A stretch of DNA of 64,000 nt from JABCYV01 sp963696025. GTDB taxonomy: Bacteria > Acidobacteriota > Terriglobia > Terriglobales > Acidobacteriaceae. The position numbers were made by a program, and so were the translations under genes. The stretch spans positions 1-64,000 of the forward strand of contig CAVOII010000009.1 of assembly GCA_963696025.1 (NCBI GenBank), in the 5' to 3' direction. Below, in pieces: positions 23,942 through 33,325 of this stretch. Position 1 is the stretch's first letter. Every line of letters begins with the position of its first letter. The notes under the pieces were generated by a model. The model was not told where the DNA came from. It was given only the letters and a program-made list of their open reading frames with translations, and did no database searches.

Positions 23942-24859
23942 TTAAGCCGATCTCTCCAGCTCACGCCTATCCCATTCAGCCAGGTTGGCACCAGCTTCAT
24001 AGGTACTTTGGAGGAACTCGCGCACGGTCGCGTTCGGCGAAGCGGATTTTCGAACGTCATCGTACATCAGGAGAAACTCGTGCATCTGGGGATGGTAAAA
24101 CGCGGTTATGGGAAGCACCCGGCTTGCTCCAAAACCTTCCGGTTCAGGCACTGCATACGCATAGAAAGCAGCGTCTTTGACCTCGCCGCTGCCCGGCCAG
24201 AATCCACCGCTGATTACCTCGTGCGAATAGGCCTCGCGGGTGATCGAGTCCGCACCTTCCCGTGGCGGGGCGCGGCGTCCCGAAAATCTAGTTACCGCTA
24301 AATCGAAGCTTCCCCAGAAAAAATGCACTGGGCTGCTCTTGCCAATGAAGTGGCCGCGAAATTCCTTGAAGATTGTGTCCAGCTGCAGAAGGATGCGAAA
24401 GAACCGAGTCACGTATTCCGGATCGTACGATTTATGCTGCTCATCCCGATCAAAAGCGATCGGGTTGGGCACTTCACAGGGCATGGTCCAGATCTTCACC
24501 CGTATACCTAGCTCGGCCAGCGCTGCCATGAATTCTTTATAGAAGTCCGCCACAGAGCGAGGCGCGAGCGCAATCACTTTCTGGGCGCCCTCGCTGGTCT
24601 GAATGATCAGATTGTGATGAAGAAAATCAAATTCCACCTCAAAGATGCCACGATCACAGGGAATAGCCGAGGTAGTGAGTCCACGGGCGCTGACATACAG
24701 TGTTACTTCCCACCAATGGTTGACCGGCGCGCAAAGCGCGAGGCGTACTTTACCCACAATCTGGGTCCACATGTGAAGCGTTTCGCAGGTATCGCGCCAC
24801 GCCCCGAGGGGCAAGGCGGGCCAAAGGTCCGATGTGGTGGTCGTATCACTTGAACTCAC
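23942..24859 (-). CDS. DUF5996 family protein
   Basis: 305 residues from a GTG. The opening LWPALPLGAWRDTCETLHMWTQIVGKVRLAL then NHWWEVTLYVSARGLTTSAI is the DUF5996 signature, and the later VHFFWGSFDLAVTRFSGRRAP and GGFWPGSGEVKDAAFYAYAVPEP agree. The family's role is unknown; conserved His/Trp/Asp residues suggest an enzyme or binding fold. The start overlaps the stop of the upstream hexosaminidase by 14 bases (GTGAGTTCAAGTGA), so the two are translationally coupled. Confidence 0.85.
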   Translation of the reverse strand: MSSSDTTTTSDLWPALPLGAWRDTCETLHMWTQIVGKVRLALCAPVNHWWEVTLYVSARGLTTSAIPCDRGIFEVEFDFLHHNLIIQTSEGAQKVIALAPRSVADFYKEFMAALAELGIRVKIWTMPCEVPNPIAFDRDEQHKSYDPEYVTRFFRILLQLDTIFKEFRGHFIGKSSPVHFFWGSFDLAVTRFSGRRAPPREGADSITREAYSHEVISGGFWPGSGEVKDAAFYAYAVPEPEGFGASRVLPITAFYHPQMHEFLLMYDDVRKSASPNATVREFLQSTYEAGANLAEWDRRELERSA

Positions 24860-26954
24860 GGGAAGACTCCATCAACCCGATAAGCGTACTCGATTTCGCA
24901 GGCGGAGGCACGGTCGGCCCGGCGCTGATTTCAACCAGCTTTTGAACTGACGGCGCCACCATAAGCAGCAGCTGGGCTTTTTGCGTCTTTGCCTGCTCAA
25001 TCATCGTCAGTTGTTCGACTCTCCACGCATCCGGCGCTGGCTCGCTGCGGTCGAGGTAGTCCAGAGCGTTTAAGCCGGTTCCGCCCAACGCTGAAAGATC
25101 CTGCGACAGGGGCGTGACCTCTTTCAGCAAGAAAGACCTGTCCAACAGCGGTTGGAGGTTGGCTTGATTGTCCCGCCATTGGCGGAGCATAGCGCCGATC
25201 TCAGACTTGGTTTCCCGAGTCGCCTTGCCCGCAACGAGAGCGTCGACCAGCTCGCCGAAACGCCGCGCGGTCGCGCTTTCCGGACGGGCAGCATCAACCA
25301 GGCGATTCAATGGCGTAGCACTCGTAGGGACAGCTGGAGCAGTCTCCTCGCGGGTGTAGTCTTTCACCGGTTCTACCACGTCTGCCAGGACGCGAAGGCT
25401 TGAGATATCGTCAGTTCCAGCAATCCGTCGAAGCATGAGAGCATAACTCGAGTTGTGCGTCAGGCCCAGCCAGTCGAGGCGACGACTCACTTCATCCAAA
25501 CGCTGATACATCGAATTCACATCCGTTACGTTTTGTGGCGACCACAGTCTTTCCGCGATGGCAGCGGCTCGAGGCCAGATGCGCGAGTCAATGTTTTCCG
25601 GAGAAACATACTCCGACCACATGCATGCCTCGCCGCCCAGGATACGCTGGCTCTCTTCTGCTGTTAGACTGGCCGCGGCGCCGCTCATAGGATCAACCGC
25701 ATAGTGTCGTGAAGCCGGCCAAATCAGATCGAGGTAGTAGCCATAAGAAAGCAATCCCCGGTAGCCCTGCTTGGCCGCCGCTGCCAGTGAGTCCTGTCCG
25801 CGCCATGATTGGATGACAATACTTTTCGGCAAATCGGGATGCAGGACCTCATCCCACCCTAGGGTTGTCTTTCCGTGTTTGCTGACGATCTGCTGCACCC
25901 GTTTGTTGAAGTATGCCTGCAGGTCTTGATCGTTCTTCAGGTCGTGGGTGCGCATGAACGTCTGGATCTTTGGATTGGCATCCCACTGCTTGCCATTCAC
26001 TTCATCTCCACCGATGTGAAAAAACTGATCAGGAAAAAGCCGGGTCATTTCGCCGATCAATTCATCCAGGAACCTATAAGTACGGTCCTGAGTGGGATCG
26101 ATCGCCGGATCGAAAATTCCCCACTGGCGTTCAATCTGGTAAGGCCCCGGCCCGCTGGCCAGTTCGGGATAACCCACGAACCACGCGGTGCTATGTCCTG
26201 GCATGTCGAACTCTGGAACAACCCGGATGCCGCGGTCGCCAGCGTACCCGATCAAATCCTGAACCTCATCTTGCGTGTAATACAGGCCGTCGGACCCCAG
26301 TTCATGGAGCTTGGGAAACTTCTTGCTCTGCACGCGAAAGCCCTGGTTGTCCGACAGATGCCAGTGAAATACATTGAGCTTCACCGCCGCCATTCCGTCC
26401 AGATTGCGCTTAAGCACATCGAGAGGAATAAAGTGGCGGCTTACATCGATCATCAATCCCCGCCATGGGAAGCGAGGCTTATCCTCGATCGCGACGGCGG
26501 GCACGACAAAGCCATCTGAGTTGGTCTCCACGAGTTGGAGAAATGTCTCAAGTCCGTGCATGATCCCAAGGGTGGTGGGAGCACTCAACTTCGCTCCGGA
26601 ATTGCTGACGTCAAGCTGGTAGGATTCGTCCTCGCCCAGTTCCTCGATGTCTTTGCCTCCACCTCCACTCTGAATCACCAGGGTGGCGTCGAGGGAATCG
26701 GCTGCTTTCATATCCAAGGGAAGCATCCCGGTTTGCCCGCGAAGATCGTTTAGGAATCGATCCACGGCACGTTGCAACCTCACATCGGTGTGGCCAGTAA
26801 TCGCAACCGAAAACGAGGGATCAATCAGAAGCTGCCCGGTTCCCATCCGTACGTTGGCCGGCATCGGCATGAGAGTAAGTGTGTGCTGAATTTGCGGAAT
26901 CGCTGAGCCCACGAACACCGAAACTAATGCCAGCAGTAGTAGCAAAATCCGCAT
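24846..26954 (-). CDS. GH20 beta-N-acetylhexosaminidase, exported
   Basis: 702 residues from the ATG at 26954, which follows GAGGGAAGAAG and starts a signal peptide (MRILLLLLALVSVFVGSAIPQ); the frame to 27038 adds a non-signal leader. An N-terminal GH20b-like domain precedes the (beta/alpha)8 barrel: PWRGLMIDVSRHFIPLDVLK, NVFHWHLSDNQGF, and the catalytic Asp-Glu pair in FHIGGDEVNGKQW. The last 200 residues form a helical extension. The enzyme removes terminal GlcNAc/GalNAc from chitin-like or wall-derived oligosaccharides in the periplasm by substrate-assisted catalysis. Confidence 0.92.
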   Translation of the reverse strand: MRILLLLLALVSVFVGSAIPQIQHTLTLMPMPANVRMGTGQLLIDPSFSVAITGHTDVRLQRAVDRFLNDLRGQTGMLPLDMKAADSLDATLVIQSGGGGKDIEELGEDESYQLDVSNSGAKLSAPTTLGIMHGLETFLQLVETNSDGFVVPAVAIEDKPRFPWRGLMIDVSRHFIPLDVLKRNLDGMAAVKLNVFHWHLSDNQGFRVQSKKFPKLHELGSDGLYYTQDEVQDLIGYAGDRGIRVVPEFDMPGHSTAWFVGYPELASGPGPYQIERQWGIFDPAIDPTQDRTYRFLDELIGEMTRLFPDQFFHIGGDEVNGKQWDANPKIQTFMRTHDLKNDQDLQAYFNKRVQQIVSKHGKTTLGWDEVLHPDLPKSIVIQSWRGQDSLAAAAKQGYRGLLSYGYYLDLIWPASRHYAVDPMSGAAASLTAEESQRILGGEACMWSEYVSPENIDSRIWPRAAAIAERLWSPQNVTDVNSMYQRLDEVSRRLDWLGLTHNSSYALMLRRIAGTDDISSLRVLADVVEPVKDYTREETAPAVPTSATPLNRLVDAARPESATARRFGELVDALVAGKATRETKSEIGAMLRQWRDNQANLQPLLDRSFLLKEVTPLSQDLSALGGTGLNALDYLDRSEPAPDAWRVEQLTMIEQAKTQKAQLLLMVAPSVQKLVEISAGPTVPPPAKSSTLIGLMESSREFK

Positions 26955-27237
26955 GTTTCTTCTTCCCTCGATCGGTTCCCACGAATGGTTGACAAGAATG
27001 GGCAGGATAGTGGAACCAGGGTTCGTTCTGCAAACCATGCGGCAGGATAGTAGTGTCCTAGTTCGGGCACTCCTTGCGTTCTTCGCGGCCCTTCTTTGTG
27101 GTTTGAGGCTTTTTGCCCGAATTGCGGCCAGTCCAGACCTTTAACCGCAAAGAGCGCCAAGATCACGGATCAGGAGGAAAGCAAGTCTAAAGTCGGAGGT
27201 CCGAAGTCTGAAGTCCGAGGTGCGACGTCTGAGGTTT

Positions 27238-27567
27238 CTAACCCTCTGCCACCAACTGACTGCAATGGCACAAATTCAGGTCCCAGATGTTGGGTTCGGA
27301 AGCCAGGCGTTCCAAGCCAATTTCACCGGCCCTGCGCGAGCCCAGCTGCCCCGCCCAAACCACGCGGAACTGGGCTTTTTCGTCGCCAAACTGCACTTCC
27401 AGAATTTCTCCCAATCTAACCTGGCGACACAAACCCTGAATCACCGCGCCACTGCTGCTGATATTTCGAACCGTGGCCGATTGCATGAAAGGAAGTGCGT
27501 GCGCGTCCATTCCCCAGACGCAAACCGGCAAACACGCGGTGACTCGAGGATTGCGACGACGATCCAT
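27238..27567 (-). CDS. PilZ-domain protein
   Basis: 109 residues, ATG behind GGAGGTGGC. It carries the c-di-GMP motifs of PilZ: RR-x-PR at the N-terminus (DRRRNPRV) and N-x-S-x2-G (RNISSSGAVIQG), followed by beta strands ending FRVVWAGQLGSRRAGEIGLERL. It is a single-domain protein, so probably an adaptor that changes partner binding when c-di-GMP is present. Partner not evident from neighbours. Confidence 0.8.
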   Translation of the reverse strand: MDRRRNPRVTACLPVCVWGMDAHALPFMQSATVRNISSSGAVIQGLCRQVRLGEILEVQFGDEKAQFRVVWAGQLGSRRAGEIGLERLASEPNIWDLNLCHCSQLVAEG

Positions 27568-27727
27568 GCCACCTCCGAAAAGGACTCACGTGATAGTACG
27601 GGCATCGTGACGAGAACGAAACTTACTGCGGTCACCGGCACGAGATGCCCGAGGTTACACGCAGGTAGCCGTTTCTTTGCACCCGTTTAGGGAGTTCCCG
27701 GCGGATAGATGGTTAGTGAAAAGCAGA

Positions 27728-27961
27728 TCAGTCGGGATCGGGAAGAGAGCATGCGCCGGGGCCACGCGGATCGCCACATGAACCACAGGCTTCAATCGCG
27801 CTCGCGGATGTCGAGGAAGCCTTTGCAGCTACGGCGAAGACTGACAGCCGCGCGCTCAATTTCTTGCTATGGCACTTCGGACACTCAGGCTTGTCGCTGC
27901 CATACACGAGGGCTTCGAACTCGTGATCACAACCTTGACAGATATACTCGAAAATCGGCAT
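27728..27961 (-). CDS. FmdB-type zinc-ribbon protein
   Basis: 77 residues, ATG behind GGAGTCAAGCG. It has the usual FmdB/regulatory zinc-ribbon pattern: MPIFEYICQGCDHEFEAL and PECPKCHSKKLSARLSVFAV, two C-x2-C knuckles, and a Cys/Gly-rich tail (ACGSCGDPRGPGAC). Family members are small and conserved in many bacteria; the role is thought regulatory but not settled. Confidence 0.85.
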   Translation of the reverse strand: MPIFEYICQGCDHEFEALVYGSDKPECPKCHSKKLSARLSVFAVAAKASSTSASAIEACGSCGDPRGPGACSLPDPD

Positions 27962-28008
27962 CGCTTGACTCCTAATAGTAGTGGTGCAATTTTGGTTGTC
28001 ATCCTGAG

Positions 28009-28050
28009 CAAACGTTCTTTGCGCAGCGAAGGATCGGGGCGAGCCGCGCG
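28009..28050 (+). repeat. dispersed TCATCCTGAGC-type repeat
   Basis: GTTGTCATCCTGAGC at about 28000-28014 and GCGCAGCGAAGGATC (about 28020-28034) have the ends of the dispersed palindromic family seen at 54396, 54794, 55603 and 59630. The copy is intergenic, between the divergent FmdB and hydrolase genes. Confidence 0.5.
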
Positions 28051-28169
28051 AGGTGTCGCGTTCTTTGCGGCACCAGAATCGGGCGTTTGGCTCGCTTCCC
28101 TCTCAAATTTGCACCACTACCGACTCCTTCGCATGGGCGGCATCCGCTGCAATCTCCATTTAAAATCAA

Positions 28170-29159
28170 ATGGTGGGGACTCCGCAAACCCAAGCAGAGA
28201 CTTTTCGGCCGCGCCGTGGCTTGCGCGGAGGACATCTTCAAACCCTGGCGAACTTTTTTCTGCCTCGGCGCATGGTGTTGCCCGCCGCCGAGCAGCGCCT
28301 GGTTGAAGTAGAGCGTGGAATAAAGATCCTCTGTCACTGCCACTGGCAGACCGATCGTTGCAATGCTCTGACCGTCATAATCGTGCATGGTCTGGAGGGC
28401 TCCAGCGAATCGCAATACATGCTGGGGATAGCGTCCAAAGGTCTAGCCGCTGGGATGAATGTTGTACGCATGAATCAGCGGAACTGCGGCGGCACCGAGG
28501 GCATTGCTCCCACTCTCTATCACTCCGGACGATCTCGGGACGTGGCCGCCGTTGCCCAAAACGTGATTGAGCGCGACCAGATTTCTCGTCTTGCGCTTGC
28601 CGGATTCTCCATGGGCGGCAATCTGGTGTTGAAGCTTGCAGGTGAATGGGGTAAGGAGGGTCCGGCCCAGTTTCGCGCCGTCGCCGCCGTTTGTCCGGCC
28701 ATGGATCTTGCGGCCTCAGCCGATGCCTTGCATCTGAGCAGCAACCGTCTCTACGAGTACTACTTCATGTGGAAGCTTCGCCGCCGGCTGCGGACCAAGG
28801 CGCGGCTGTTTCCTGATGCCTTCGACCCTTCTAGACTGCGTGGGGTCTCCACTCTGCGCGAATTTGACGACAAGATCACTGCCCACTACTGCGGCTTCGA
28901 GGGCGCGGCGGACTACTATGCTCGCGCCGCCGCCGCCAACGTCGTGGGCCGCATTGCTGTTCCGACATTTATCTTGCACGCCGCCAACGATCCTTTCATC
29001 CGCATCCTTTCCGAAACGCGAGCTCAGATCGTTGCCAATCCGAATATTACCTTCCTCGAAACCGCCGATGGTGGCCACTGCTCATTCCTCGCGCAGCCGG
29101 ATGGCGACGACGGCCACTGGGCAGAACAGCAGGTGGTCGATTTTTTACGCCGATTCTAA
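28170..29159 (+). CDS. YheT-type alpha/beta hydrolase
   Basis: 329 residues. The N-terminal FRPRRGLRGGHLQTLANFFLPRR is typical of the YheT/ABHD1-3 group. Next come the oxyanion HG motif (VIIVHGLEGSSESQYML), NQRNCGGTEG, the nucleophile elbow LAGFSMGGNLVLKLAGEWG, an acid in LHAANDPFI and the histidine in ADGGHCSFL. Group members hydrolyse acyl esters or carry out related lipid work; the substrate here is unknown. Cytoplasmic, no signal peptide. Confidence 0.88.
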   Translation: MVGTPQTQAETFRPRRGLRGGHLQTLANFFLPRRMVLPAAEQRLVEVERGIKILCHCHWQTDRCNALTVIIVHGLEGSSESQYMLGIASKGLAAGMNVVRMNQRNCGGTEGIAPTLYHSGRSRDVAAVAQNVIERDQISRLALAGFSMGGNLVLKLAGEWGKEGPAQFRAVAAVCPAMDLAASADALHLSSNRLYEYYFMWKLRRRLRTKARLFPDAFDPSRLRGVSTLREFDDKITAHYCGFEGAADYYARAAAANVVGRIAVPTFILHAANDPFIRILSETRAQIVANPNITFLETADGGHCSFLAQPDGDDGHWAEQQVVDFLRRF

Positions 29160-29174
29160 CCGTGTGTGGAGCGG

Positions 29175-29215
29175 GGGGCCCCGCGAGCCTGCCCGGAGCG
29201 CAGTCGAAGGGCCCC
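29175..29215. repeat. palindrome with GAGCGCAGTCGAAGG core
   Basis: GGGGCCCC arms enclose CCTGCCCGGAGCGCAGTCGAAG. Nearly the same text (CCTGCCCTGAGCGTGGTCGAAGGGGCCC) is found at 40396-40425. A dispersed intergenic repeat. Confidence 0.5.
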
Positions 29216-29261
29216 GTCGGCATCAGCTCGACATCCTTCCATCCTATACAATCATCCCCGC

Positions 29262-30020
29262 ATGAAGCCGTGCGCCAGAATTGCGCTTGTCACGCTGATA
29301 ACACTGGCGCTCCCGCTCGTCCTGTATGCGGAGCCGATATCGCAACTGCGTCCTACCGGCTACGTCAATGACTTTGCCGGTGTCCTCGATCAGAACACCG
29401 TTGCGCAACTCACCAACATCTGCCAGCAGATCGATCAGAAAGCGCACGCCCAGATTGCGGTAGTCACAATCAATTCGCTCGAAGGCTCGGATATTGAGAG
29501 TTATGCCGTCGACCTGTTCAAGAAATGGGGCATTGGGAGCAAGTCCACTAACCACGGCGTGCTGATTTTGCTGGCGGTAAAGGACCACAAGTACCGGGTC
29601 GAAGTCGGCTACGGCCTGGAACCGATCCTACCCGACGGCAAAGTTGGTGGCTTCGGTCGGGAAGCAGTACCGTATCTAAAGCAGAATGACTACAACAGCG
29701 CCTTGTTGCTGATGACCAGCCGCGTCGCTGATGTCATCGCGCAAGACGCGGGCGTCACCATCACTGGCTCACGGCCCCAGGCTCCTCCGCCGCAAGCGGC
29801 CCCGAGTCCAGGATTGTCCCTCGGCGCCATCGTGATTTTGGTCATCATCGGGCTAATCCTGCTTTTTACTCCCTTCGGACGACTCCTGTTCTGGGGGCTA
29901 TTGCTTGGGGGTGGAGGAAGAGGTTATGGCGGTGGCGGTGGGTTCGGTGGTGGAGGCGGGGGCTTCGGAGGATTTGGCGGAGGCAGTTCAGGCGGTGGCG
30001 GCGCCAGTGGAAGCTGGTAG
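29262..30020 (+). CDS. TPM-domain membrane protein, YgcG-like
   Basis: 252 residues from the ATG at 29262, the start of a signal peptide (MKPCARIALVTLITLALPLVLYA); the longer frame reads through a repeat. The TPM domain covers about 30-160 (YVNDFAGVLDQNTVAQLTNI, AQIAVVTINSLEG, ESYAVDLFKKWGIGSK, VLILLAVKDHKYRVEVGYGLE). One membrane helix (GAIVILVIIGLILLF) and a Gly/Ser-rich tail ending GGGGASGSW follow. TPM proteins are linked to photosystem repair in plants and to membrane quality control in bacteria. LemA is encoded two genes downstream, a recurring pairing. Confidence 0.88.
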   Translation: MKPCARIALVTLITLALPLVLYAEPISQLRPTGYVNDFAGVLDQNTVAQLTNICQQIDQKAHAQIAVVTINSLEGSDIESYAVDLFKKWGIGSKSTNHGVLILLAVKDHKYRVEVGYGLEPILPDGKVGGFGREAVPYLKQNDYNSALLLMTSRVADVIAQDAGVTITGSRPQAPPPQAAPSPGLSLGAIVILVIIGLILLFTPFGRLLFWGLLLGGGGRGYGGGGGFGGGGGGFGGFGGGSSGGGGASGSW

Positions 30021-30041
30021 TTCTGTCAAGCGAGGTATGCC

Positions 30042-30764
30042 ATGGTTCCGGAAAAACAGATCGAAGAGTTCGTTAGCCGGTTGCGGCAAGCCGCGGGCGA
30101 GAATCTCCAGAGCTTGGTGCTATACGGTTCCGCCGCAACGGGAGAATTCCATGATGATTTTTCCAACGTAAACCTGCTTTGCATCCTGCGCGAGACTTCA
30201 TTTGCGAAGCTTGCCGCCATGGCCCCAGCAGTGGAATGGTGGACTCGGAAAAAGCGCCACGCGCCGCTGGTCCTGACTCGTGAGGAATTGGAACGATCAG
30301 CCGACGTGTTTTCTATCGAGCTACTTGATATGCAGCAACGCCATCGCGTGCTCTTCGGTGATGATCCGCTAAGTGGCCTGAGTGTCACCATGCATCTGCA
30401 CCGCGCACAGCTGGAGTATGAATTGCGCGAAAAGCTGATCCTCTTGCGCGAGCGTCTGCTGCTGGATGCAGGCAGCGAGCGCCGGTTGTGGGAGTTGCTG
30501 CTGGGCTCATTCTCAGCGTTCGCCACTCTGTTCCGGCATGCGCTGATCGCGCTTGGCGAAACCGCACCCCAGTCAAAACGAGAGGTTATGCAGGCGCTGA
30601 CGACTCGCATTCAATTTGATCCATCTGCATTCCTGCAGTTGCTCGATATTCGGGAACATAAGGCAGATCGCAAACAGTTCAACGTAAAAGACGTCTTTGC
30701 ACGTTATTTGGAAGCAGTCCAGCGGATAACGGCCGCAGTAGATACAATGCTGGATTCGGCCTAA
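30042..30764 (+). CDS. nucleotidyltransferase-fold protein, catalytic acids altered
   Basis: 240 residues, 21 bp after the TPM gene. LVLYGSAATGEFHDDFSNVNLL resembles the GSxARG...SDxDL signature of the polymerase-beta-like nucleotidyltransferase fold, but S-D-x-D is replaced by S-N-V-N, so both usual metal-binding aspartates are Asn. A helical HEPN-like C-terminal part follows. It may be a non-catalytic relative. Its placement between TPM and LemA genes suggests a function with them at the membrane. Confidence 0.7.
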   Translation: MVPEKQIEEFVSRLRQAAGENLQSLVLYGSAATGEFHDDFSNVNLLCILRETSFAKLAAMAPAVEWWTRKKRHAPLVLTREELERSADVFSIELLDMQQRHRVLFGDDPLSGLSVTMHLHRAQLEYELREKLILLRERLLLDAGSERRLWELLLGSFSAFATLFRHALIALGETAPQSKREVMQALTTRIQFDPSAFLQLLDIREHKADRKQFNVKDVFARYLEAVQRITAAVDTMLDSA

Positions 30765-30809
30765 CCCAGTGCTTCGTGAGTCCGAGATTCCCGCTCTCAG
30801 GAGAAGACC

Positions 30810-31415
30810 ATGAGCAAAGGCTTGATAGTAATTATCGTCCTGGTGGTGATCGCGTTGTTCGCCTTCATGCAATATGTAGGCGTCCGCAACACTCTCGTAA
30901 CAAAAAACGAGGCCGTGAAGGCGGCGTGGTCGCAGGTTGATATTGTGTTGCAGCGCCGTGCCGATCTCATTCCCAACCTGGTCGAAACCGTAAAAGGCTA
31001 TGCCCAGCAGGAACAAACAGTCTTCGGAGACATTGCCAAAGCTCGCTCCGCCCTCCTCTCCGCTGGCACGCCTTCGGACAAAATTGCGGCCAACCAGGCT
31101 CTGGACGGCGCTCTGGGTCGCCTATTGGCAATTTCGGAAAACTATCCGCAGCTAAAATCGAACGAGAATTTCATGCGGTTGCAGGATGAGTTGGCCGGCA
31201 CCGAAAACCGCATCGCCGTGGAGCGGAAGCGGTACAACGACGCCCTGCAAGACTACAACACCTACATTCAGCACTTTCCCAACAACATCTATGCCGGCTG
31301 GGCTGGTTTCAAGCCCAACGAGGCTTACTTCACTGCAACCGAGGGATCTCGCGTGGTGCCAAAGGTGAACTTCGCGCCGCCTGGCACAACGCCCCAGCCC
31401 GCACCTGCCCACTAA
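30810..31415 (+). CDS. lemA: LemA family protein
   Basis: 201 residues behind CAGGAGAAG. An N-terminal membrane helix (LIVIIVLVVIALFAFMQYVGV) is followed by the LemA core: NTLVTKNEAVKAAWSQVDIVLQRRADLIPNLVETVKGY, then NFMRLQDELAGTENRIAVERKRYND and FPNNIYA-x-GF. A Pro-rich tail ends the protein. LemA proteins are helical bundles anchored in the membrane, often encoded next to TPM proteins as here. Molecular role unsettled. Confidence 0.92.
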   Translation: MSKGLIVIIVLVVIALFAFMQYVGVRNTLVTKNEAVKAAWSQVDIVLQRRADLIPNLVETVKGYAQQEQTVFGDIAKARSALLSAGTPSDKIAANQALDGALGRLLAISENYPQLKSNENFMRLQDELAGTENRIAVERKRYNDALQDYNTYIQHFPNNIYAGWAGFKPNEAYFTATEGSRVVPKVNFAPPGTTPQPAPAH

Positions 31416-31435
31416 TTTGATCGCTTGGTGCTGAT

Positions 31436-32014
31436 GTGGAAGTCGACTTCACCGTCGAACTAGGCGCACAAGACGAGGTGTTGGAATTGCCGTGGGCCGC
31501 CAGCAATGGCGATCCGCGGTACTACGATCTGAAAAATCATCCCGAACTGCTGCTCAACATTGAGGAAGCTCAGCGCATCCCTGAGCTCGGCAAATTTCTG
31601 CGCGCCATCAACTCGGCGGCCAGCATTCTCGAAACTGCCAAGTGTGACGCCTGGTCGACCGGAGAAATAAAGCCCGAAGAGGAAATCTTTGGCGCTGTCC
31701 TCAAGTTCGGCTCGTATGTTGATCTCGTCTATTCGCAAGCGCACTCCCGCTTCTCCTTCCCCGAGCATGAATTGCTGGCAAAACGACTGACTCAACTCTT
31801 GCAGCGCGTCCCTGAAATTCCTGCCGCCGCCCAATTCCTGATCCGCCGTTGCTATTACCATGAGGCGACCAAAGTGAGGGACGGCTTCTACATTACTTTC
31901 TATCTGTTCGGATATGGAGATGACGAGCTTCAAGCACGGCAACGATGGGCCATCGGCCTGAAGCTAGTAGAAAATGCAATCCGGCAAGTCTCAACCCAAG
32001 CGGGACTGCAATAG
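31436..32014 (+). CDS. protein of unknown function after lemA
   Basis: 192 residues from a GTG 20 bp after lemA. Largely helical (LLLNIEEAQRIPELGKFLRAINSAASILETAKCDAWST, HELLAKRLTQLLQRVPEIPAAAQFLIRRCYYHE) with a Tyr/Phe-rich strand region (GFYITFYLFGYGDDEL). No signal or membrane segment. Position suggests the last gene of the TPM/NTase-like/LemA operon. I do not recognise the family. Confidence 0.65.
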   Translation: MEVDFTVELGAQDEVLELPWAASNGDPRYYDLKNHPELLLNIEEAQRIPELGKFLRAINSAASILETAKCDAWSTGEIKPEEEIFGAVLKFGSYVDLVYSQAHSRFSFPEHELLAKRLTQLLQRVPEIPAAAQFLIRRCYYHEATKVRDGFYITFYLFGYGDDELQARQRWAIGLKLVENAIRQVSTQAGLQ

Positions 32015-32041
32015 TTCTTATCGCTGAAATCAGATCCTTCA

Positions 32042-32111
32042 ACCGCAGAGAGCATTGAGAGAGTCTCCAAAACGAGTCTTCTTTGCGGGTTTTCTTCGCG
32101 AACTCTGCGGT
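32042..32111. repeat. ACCGCAGAG inverted repeat
   Basis: ACCGCAGAG (32042-32050) and CTCTGCGGT (32103-32111) are perfect complements at the ends of a 70-base element. A related half, AACCGCAAAGAGCGCCAAG, lies near 27143. Intergenic dispersed repeat. Confidence 0.5.
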
Positions 32112-32134
32112 AATCTTATTAGTCGTGGATCGAG

Positions 32135-33280
32135 TCAATTTGCTGCCGCCGGTTCGCGAAGCCTGGCCCACATTTCCTCGCCGCGCCCTTTCATCTTCAT
32201 CCGCAACACCGAGAGCAGTAACATGGAAAGAAAAATCGCGAGCAGTCCTAACGAAGCAGTACGAATATCCACTACGCGTTTGGGCAGAATAGAGAAACGC
32301 CCGTACACAAACTCAATGTGCACCCAGTAGACCAGCAATGAAGTCTGCCCCAACTGAACTAGCGGACTGAATCCCCATTGTCCCGCACCCCAGCGACACC
32401 AAGCGTAAGCTGCCGAAAGGATCACCAGCAGCAGACCGACTCGGATCAGGAAAAAATTCGGGCTGGTATGCCAGAAATCGTAGACCGCATAAAGTTGCAA
32501 CCGTTGTGCATCCAGCCAGTGTGCCAGGTAAATCAGTGCAATGCCGCCCGCACCGGCAAACAGAGACGTCGCAGCCTCACGGTTCCGCGCCCGGTCACTC
32601 AGCAGAAGAAAACCGACAGCTAAACCCACAAACGCAAAAGCTGCCCACGGAAAAATCGGGAACAGCCATGGCTGTGGCTGATCCAGATTATGTACTCCGT
32701 TGATATAAGACTCAACCGGCCAGGGTAGCCACCGCGGTCGCCATACGGTCCAAAGCGGGGGCGTGAGCAGAGAAATTCCTAGGGCAACCGCAAGCGCCGT
32801 TACTCCCAAAAATAACCGGGCGCGAGAGCGTTCGGTAAAAGCTAGAACAATCCCGCACAACACTCCCATCAGCATCATCGAAACGCCGATCGTATTCAGA
32901 ATGTCGACTCGAAACAGATCGGTCCACGGAGCCCATCCCCAGGCGATCAAGTATTCCTGCAGCCGAAACAGCAGGCCCAGTGCAAAAATCTCCGCGCCTC
33001 GGCGAATCGTGGTGTACGCAATTTGACCGGCCGTCGAGCCCTTCCGATGCAGTTTGCCAGTCACCAAAGCGAATGAAATGCCCGCCAGGAACAGAAAGAG
33101 TGGCGCGGGTAACGTTCCTCCCAATTGTGACCACGTGAAAAATTTAGTTTTGCGCGCATCCCCACCCAACCAAGCGTCATAGCAGTGGGTCTGGAACATC
33201 AAGACGCAAGCCAGGCCCCGCATCCAGTCGATGTAGGCGAGGCGAGATGAAGGCGAAGCTGGCATTCGGTCCGCCATCAC
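32135..33280 (-). CDS. DUF1624/HGSNAT-type membrane acyltransferase-like protein
   Basis: 381 residues with about ten membrane helices. The N-terminal RLAYIDWMRGLACVLMFQTHCYDAW carries the D-x2-RG and His arrangement of this family, and LGGTLPAPLFLFLAGISFALVTGKL follows. The group includes heparan-alpha-glucosaminide N-acetyltransferase and YeiB relatives and is thought to move acyl groups across the membrane to sugars. The donor and acceptor here are not known. Confidence 0.8.
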   Translation of the reverse strand: MMADRMPASPSSRLAYIDWMRGLACVLMFQTHCYDAWLGGDARKTKFFTWSQLGGTLPAPLFLFLAGISFALVTGKLHRKGSTAGQIAYTTIRRGAEIFALGLLFRLQEYLIAWGWAPWTDLFRVDILNTIGVSMMLMGVLCGIVLAFTERSRARLFLGVTALAVALGISLLTPPLWTVWRPRWLPWPVESYINGVHNLDQPQPWLFPIFPWAAFAFVGLAVGFLLLSDRARNREAATSLFAGAGGIALIYLAHWLDAQRLQLYAVYDFWHTSPNFFLIRVGLLLVILSAAYAWCRWGAGQWGFSPLVQLGQTSLLVYWVHIEFVYGRFSILPKRVVDIRTASLGLLAIFLSMLLLSVLRMKMKGRGEEMWARLREPAAAN

Positions 33281-33325
33281 GACGATGACGTATGGCGGAG
33301 TATAAGGCAGAAGATACTTCCCGAA

